Shown here: in pieces, positions 14,504 through 17,567 of the stretch | Layout of the letters: each line of letters opens with the position of its first letter | Numbering within the stretch: the stretch's first letter is position 1 | DNA from: a bacterium UBP15_UBA6099 | GTDB taxonomy: Bacteria > UBP15 > UBA6099 | Length of the DNA: 17,567 nucleotides | NCBI GenBank assembly: GCA_002435745.1 | Contig: DIWT01000047.1 | Coordinates: 1 to 17,567, forward strand | Reading direction: 5' to 3' | Translations under genes and position numbers: made by a program | Notes under the pieces: generated by a model | What the model saw: only the letters and a program-made list of their open reading frames with translations | What the model was told of the DNA's origin: nothing | Database searches by the model: none

Positions 14504-15230
14504 AGAGTACAGAATTTTTCTGTCGGCCCCGGAGCTGGAGCGGTTCGGCTGCAAAACCGCGCGCGCCGAGATGGTCGCCCTCGAAAATATTGACCACATG
14601 ATGGCGTTCTGCTCCGGCAACGACATCGAATTCCTCATAGCCAGATCGCCGACTGCCGACATTAAAGCAGCTCAGGAAATGGAGAAGCGGGGATTCCTCC
14701 TGATGGACACGCTTCTTTACCTGTCTTTTTTTTACGGTTCGACGCCGTTGCCCTCCTTTGCCGGAGAGGCCGTCGTGAGGCCCGCCCGGCCGGACGACCT
14801 GCCCGACATCCAACTCATCGCGCGGCAGTCTTTCAGCGGTTATTACGGGCACTACCACGCCGACGAACGGCTGGACGACGACAAATGTTCCGAGGCGTAC
14901 AGTTCTTGGATCACCCGCTCTTGCCGCGCGGAACTGGCCGACGAGGTCTTGGTGGCCGAGATAGACGGGACAGTTATGGGGTTCAGCTCTCTTAAGATGG
15001 CCGGGCCGGATTCGGCGGAGTGGACTCTGGGTTGCGTTTCTCCTGACGCTCAGGGAAAAGGCGTCTTCAAGTCGCTCACCGCCGGAGCTATTTTGTGGGG
15101 AGCCGAAAACAATCTGAAAAAACTCTCCGCTTCCACTCTGATAAACACCATCCCGGTTTTAAAGACATGGCAGCAGATGGGGTTCACGCAGACTCATTCT
15201 TTCTACACGTTCCACAAATGGTTCGCGTGA
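14493..15230 (+). CDS. WecD-like GNAT N-acetyltransferase
   Basis: A 245-residue two-domain protein. The N-terminal half (1-90) lacks an acetyl-CoA motif; the C-terminal half (about 93-245) is a GNAT fold, VRPARPDDLPDIQLIARQ start and acetyl-CoA loop VSPDAQGKGVFKSL (182-195, Q-x-x-G-x-G-like). The middle segment with HADERLDDDKCSEAYSSWI (122-140) matches the s-R-F-x-x-D-x-R-L...Y-x-x-W pattern of WecD, the dTDP-4-amino-4,6-dideoxygalactose acetyltransferase, which has the same two-domain length (about 225-245). It would N-acetylate a nucleotide-linked or lipid-linked amino-deoxy sugar. The ATG overlaps the GT2 stop by 11 nt with GGAGAGG about 15 nt upstream, longer than ideal, so coupling to GT2 translation is likely. 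The exact substrate is inferred from family only; no aminotransferase or sugar dehydratase is in the window. Confidence 0.82.
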   Translation: MNAEEYRIFLSAPELERFGCKTARAEMVALENIDHMMAFCSGNDIEFLIARSPTADIKAAQEMEKRGFLLMDTLLYLSFFYGSTPLPSFAGEAVVRPARPDDLPDIQLIARQSFSGYYGHYHADERLDDDKCSEAYSSWITRSCRAELADEVLVAEIDGTVMGFSSLKMAGPDSAEWTLGCVSPDAQGKGVFKSLTAGAILWGAENNLKKLSASTLINTIPVLKTWQQMGFTQTHSFYTFHKWFA

Positions 15231-15322
15231 GGCCCCCGGAGCGTCCGCGCGCCGCCGCGCCGCGTCGCGCCGCGCGAGCGCAATAAGCCGGGCACACTCT
15301 CGCTGGTCGGAGGTTCCGCAGA

Positions 15323-17461
15323 ATGAAACAGGTTTTCATGTCGCAGGGCGGGGCGGTCGTCAAGGATGTCCCGGCGCCGGAGGCGCGGCCCGGCTGCGTC
15401 CTCGTGCGGGTCTCCCATTCGTGCATCTCCGCCGGAACGGAGATGAGCGGTCTGGCGGCGACCGCCGGCGAGCCGCTGGTTAAGCGCGCGCTCAGGCAGC
15501 CCGACAAGGCGGCCAAAGTTCTCGGCATGGCCCTGCGCGAGGGCGTGGGCGCGGCGCGCAGCTTCGTGTCCGACCGCCTGACAGTCGATTCCCCAGCCGG
15601 GTATTCCGCCGCCGGAGTGGTGGTCGCGCGCGGCGAGGGCGTCTCCGAATTCGCTCCCGGCGACAGGGTGGCGTGCGCGGGCGCTCAGTGCGCTCATCAC
15701 GCCGAATTTATCTGCGTCCCCCGCAATCTGGCAGTCCTCGTTCCGGGCGGGCTTGACTTCAGGCGCGCCGCATCCGTCACTCTCTGCTCGATCGCCATGC
15801 ACGGCGTCCGCCGCGCCGCCCCGACCCTCGGCGAAACTTTCGTCGTCATCGGCCTCGGCCTGCTGGGGCAGCTCGCCGCTCAGATGCTCAAAGCGTCCGG
15901 CTGCCGCGTCATCGGCGCTGACTTCGCGCCTGAACGCGTCCGGCTGGCGCTCGACCGCGGCATGTTCTCAGGCGTCTTCCCGGCTGAAGAAGACCTCGTG
16001 GAAAAAACGCTCCGCCTCACCGCCGGGCACGGCGCGGACGGCGCGATAATCGCCGCCGCATCTTCTTCCAACGACATCGTTTCCACCGCATTCAATGTGT
16101 GCCGCAAAAAAGGCCGCGTAGTCCTTGTCGGCGACGTCGGCCTCAACTTGGTCCGCGAGGATTTCTACGGCAAGGAAATCGATTTCCTCATATCCTCCTC
16201 TTACGGCCCCGGCCGCTACGACCCGCTGTACGAGGAGAAAGGCCTCGACTATCCCATCGGCTATGTTCGGTGGACGGAAAACCGCAACATGTCCGAGTGC
16301 CTCCGGCTCATGGAGTCCGGCGCGCTCGACATCGACCCGCTGATATCCGCCGAGTTCCCGGTGGACGACGCGGCGGCGGCATACGAGTCTCTGCGCGCCT
16401 CTGAAAACCGTCCGATGATGGTCCTGCTGTCGTATCCCGGCGGAGAGGCGAAATCCGCTCCGTCGCGCAAGACGCCGAACCTTTCCCCCAAACCGTCCGG
16501 GCCGGGAGCCGCGCGGGTCGCGATTATCGGGACAGGTTCTTTCGCCAAGGCGGCCCATCTGCCGATTATCCGCAACATGCCGGACAAGCTGACTCTCAAG
16601 GCGGTCGTATCGAACAAAGGGCACGAGGCCGCCGCGGTCGCTCGGCAGTTCGGCGCGGAATACTCGACGACGGACTACCTCGAAGCTCTGGCCGACCCCG
16701 GCGTGGACGCCGTCATAATCGCCACACGCCACGACTCTCACGCCCCGCTCGCGCTCGCCGCCCTCGAAGCGGGCAAACACGTCTTCGTCGAAAAACCCAC
16801 AGCGATTGACAAAGCGCAACTTGAAAATATCGAGCGGTTTTACTCCGCCGAAGACGGCTCCCCCCGGCCCATCCTGATGACGGGCTACAACCGGCGCTTC
16901 TCCCCGTTCGCGCGCCGGTGCGCCGAACTGCTGGCCGGAAGGACAGGCCCGATGATGATAAACTACCGGATGAACTCCGGGAGCCTGCCGCGCGGCCACT
17001 GGGCCAACGGCGAACAGGGCGGCGGGCGCAACATAGGCGAGGCATGCCACATATACGACCTCTTCACGTTCCTGACCGGCAGCCGCTCCGCCTCTGTCTC
17101 GGCCACCCCCGTCCGCCCCCTCCCGGACTTCTGCTCCCCTTCCGAAAACTTCGTCGCCACCGTCTCCTTCGAGGACGGCTCCGTCGCCACCCTGACATAC
17201 ACCTCTCTCGGCTCGACCGACCACCCGAAGGAATCTATGGACATCTATTTCGACGGAAAAGTCGTTTCGCTGTTCGACTACGAGCGGCTGGATGTCGCAG
17301 GCGCGAAAGCGCAGGGCTTCTCTCTCAAAGAAAAACGCAAAGGCCACAGGGAGGAACTCGAGGAGTTCGCCTCCGCCGTCCGCGAAGGCCGCATGCCTAT
17401 CCCTCTTTGGCAGATTTTTCAGGCGTCCCATATAAGCTTCCAAGTCGAGGACGCTCTATAG
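15323..17461 (+). CDS. Fused alcohol dehydrogenase/Gfo-Idh-MocA oxidoreductase
   Basis: A 712-residue bi-domain protein. Residues about 1-370 form a zinc-type (MDR) alcohol dehydrogenase: SCISAGTE (33-40), GYSAAGVVVARGEGVSEFAPGD (93-114, in shorter pieces AAGVV and FAPGDRV), Rossmann loop VIGLGLLG (175-182) and a VLVGDVGL strand. After a Ser/Pro-rich linker (about 375-397) comes a Gfo/Idh/MocA domain: Rossmann VAIIGTGSFA (399-408) and the catalytic-lysine motif VFVEKPTAID (487-496, K491), then NRRFSP and a C-terminal KGHREELEEF. This fusion is a known type (annotated as bi-domain oxidoreductase) found in O-antigen and exopolysaccharide loci. It presumably oxidises and reduces a nucleotide sugar in two steps; the intermediate is unknown. 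ATG with GGAGG 9 nt upstream. It follows the GNAT gene by 92 nt of GC-rich spacer and ends in a terminator. Confidence 0.93.
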   Translation: MKQVFMSQGGAVVKDVPAPEARPGCVLVRVSHSCISAGTEMSGLAATAGEPLVKRALRQPDKAAKVLGMALREGVGAARSFVSDRLTVDSPAGYSAAGVVVARGEGVSEFAPGDRVACAGAQCAHHAEFICVPRNLAVLVPGGLDFRRAASVTLCSIAMHGVRRAAPTLGETFVVIGLGLLGQLAAQMLKASGCRVIGADFAPERVRLALDRGMFSGVFPAEEDLVEKTLRLTAGHGADGAIIAAASSSNDIVSTAFNVCRKKGRVVLVGDVGLNLVREDFYGKEIDFLISSSYGPGRYDPLYEEKGLDYPIGYVRWTENRNMSECLRLMESGALDIDPLISAEFPVDDAAAAYESLRASENRPMMVLLSYPGGEAKSAPSRKTPNLSPKPSGPGAARVAIIGTGSFAKAAHLPIIRNMPDKLTLKAVVSNKGHEAAAVARQFGAEYSTTDYLEALADPGVDAVIIATRHDSHAPLALAALEAGKHVFVEKPTAIDKAQLENIERFYSAEDGSPRPILMTGYNRRFSPFARRCAELLAGRTGPMMINYRMNSGSLPRGHWANGEQGGGRNIGEACHIYDLFTFLTGSRSASVSATPVRPLPDFCSPSENFVATVSFEDGSVATLTYTSLGSTDHPKESMDIYFDGKVVSLFDYERLDVAGAKAQGFSLKEKRKGHREELEEFASAVREGRMPIPLWQIFQASHISFQVEDAL

Positions 17462-17507
17462 GGGCGGCTTTTTCACCGAGCGTTGATAGCGACACAAATG
17501 CTCAAGA

Positions 17508-17559
17508 GCCGATTTTGAGTTGAACGAAGTTCAACAAAATCGGCGCCGGGAGTTTTTTT
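17508..17559 (+). terminator. Hairpin terminator after the oxidoreductase gene
   Basis: Stem GCCGATTTT/AAAATCGGC (17508-17516, 17536-17544), a GA bulge on the left, inner stem GTTGAAC/GTTCAAC (17519-17525, 17529-17535) and a 3-nt GAA loop. A T7 run (17553-17559) follows 8 nt after the stem, a bit far for a perfect intrinsic terminator. Confidence 0.65.
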
Positions 17560-17567
17560 CGGAAGGG

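Noticed and set aside
15968..17443. Long minus-strand open frame (491 codons) opposite the bi-domain oxidoreductase
   Set aside because: It results from GC-rich third positions; the plus strand has two complete, recognisable enzyme domains.

Overview
The window is a high-GC stretch of chromosome from a diderm (Gram-negative-type) bacterium. Lipoprotein-type signal peptides, a type IV pilus retraction ATPase, a flagellar-switch (FliN) domain protein and a surface-glycan locus all point that way. Several genes start with TTG or GTG. Nothing here fixes the phylum; an uncultivated lineage is plausible but unproven. No tRNA, rRNA, CRISPR array, transposase or phage gene was seen.

Region 1 (1-2039): a cysteine-rich secreted lipoprotein on the minus strand, preceded by about 580 bases without a credible gene. 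That gap holds a pair of small T6-centred palindromes and two inverted copies (1761-1857 on +, 2021-1926 on -) of a composite two-hairpin repeat. The two copies differ in sequence but keep their pairing, and this is the most unusual non-coding structure in the window.

Region 2 (2040-5920): a motility and envelope block. pilT and a cyclic-nucleotide-binding/GAF protein form a tight minus-strand pair with a 4-nt gap. Divergent from them are a FliN-type protein with an acidic, Ala/Pro-rich N-terminal extension and a lipid-anchored parvulin isomerase, closed by a strong terminator. The AT-rich divergent spacer carries a good extended -10 promoter for fliN.

Region 3 (5956-17461): a surface-polysaccharide locus in mixed orientation. 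It encodes two polytopic proteins of probable GT-C type, a Wzx/MATE-like flippase, two GT-A (GT2) glycosyltransferases, two SAM methyltransferases, a WecD-like GNAT N-acetyltransferase and a fused zinc-type alcohol dehydrogenase/Gfo-Idh-MocA oxidoreductase. The likely logic is that the GT-A enzymes build a lipid-linked sugar or oligosaccharide, the GNAT and methyltransferases decorate it (an N-acetylated amino-deoxy sugar is suggested), the flippase moves it across the inner membrane, and the GT-C proteins act on the periplasmic side. No polymerase, ligase or nucleotide-sugar synthesis genes are visible, so the locus is incomplete here. A hairpin terminator lies at the right edge.
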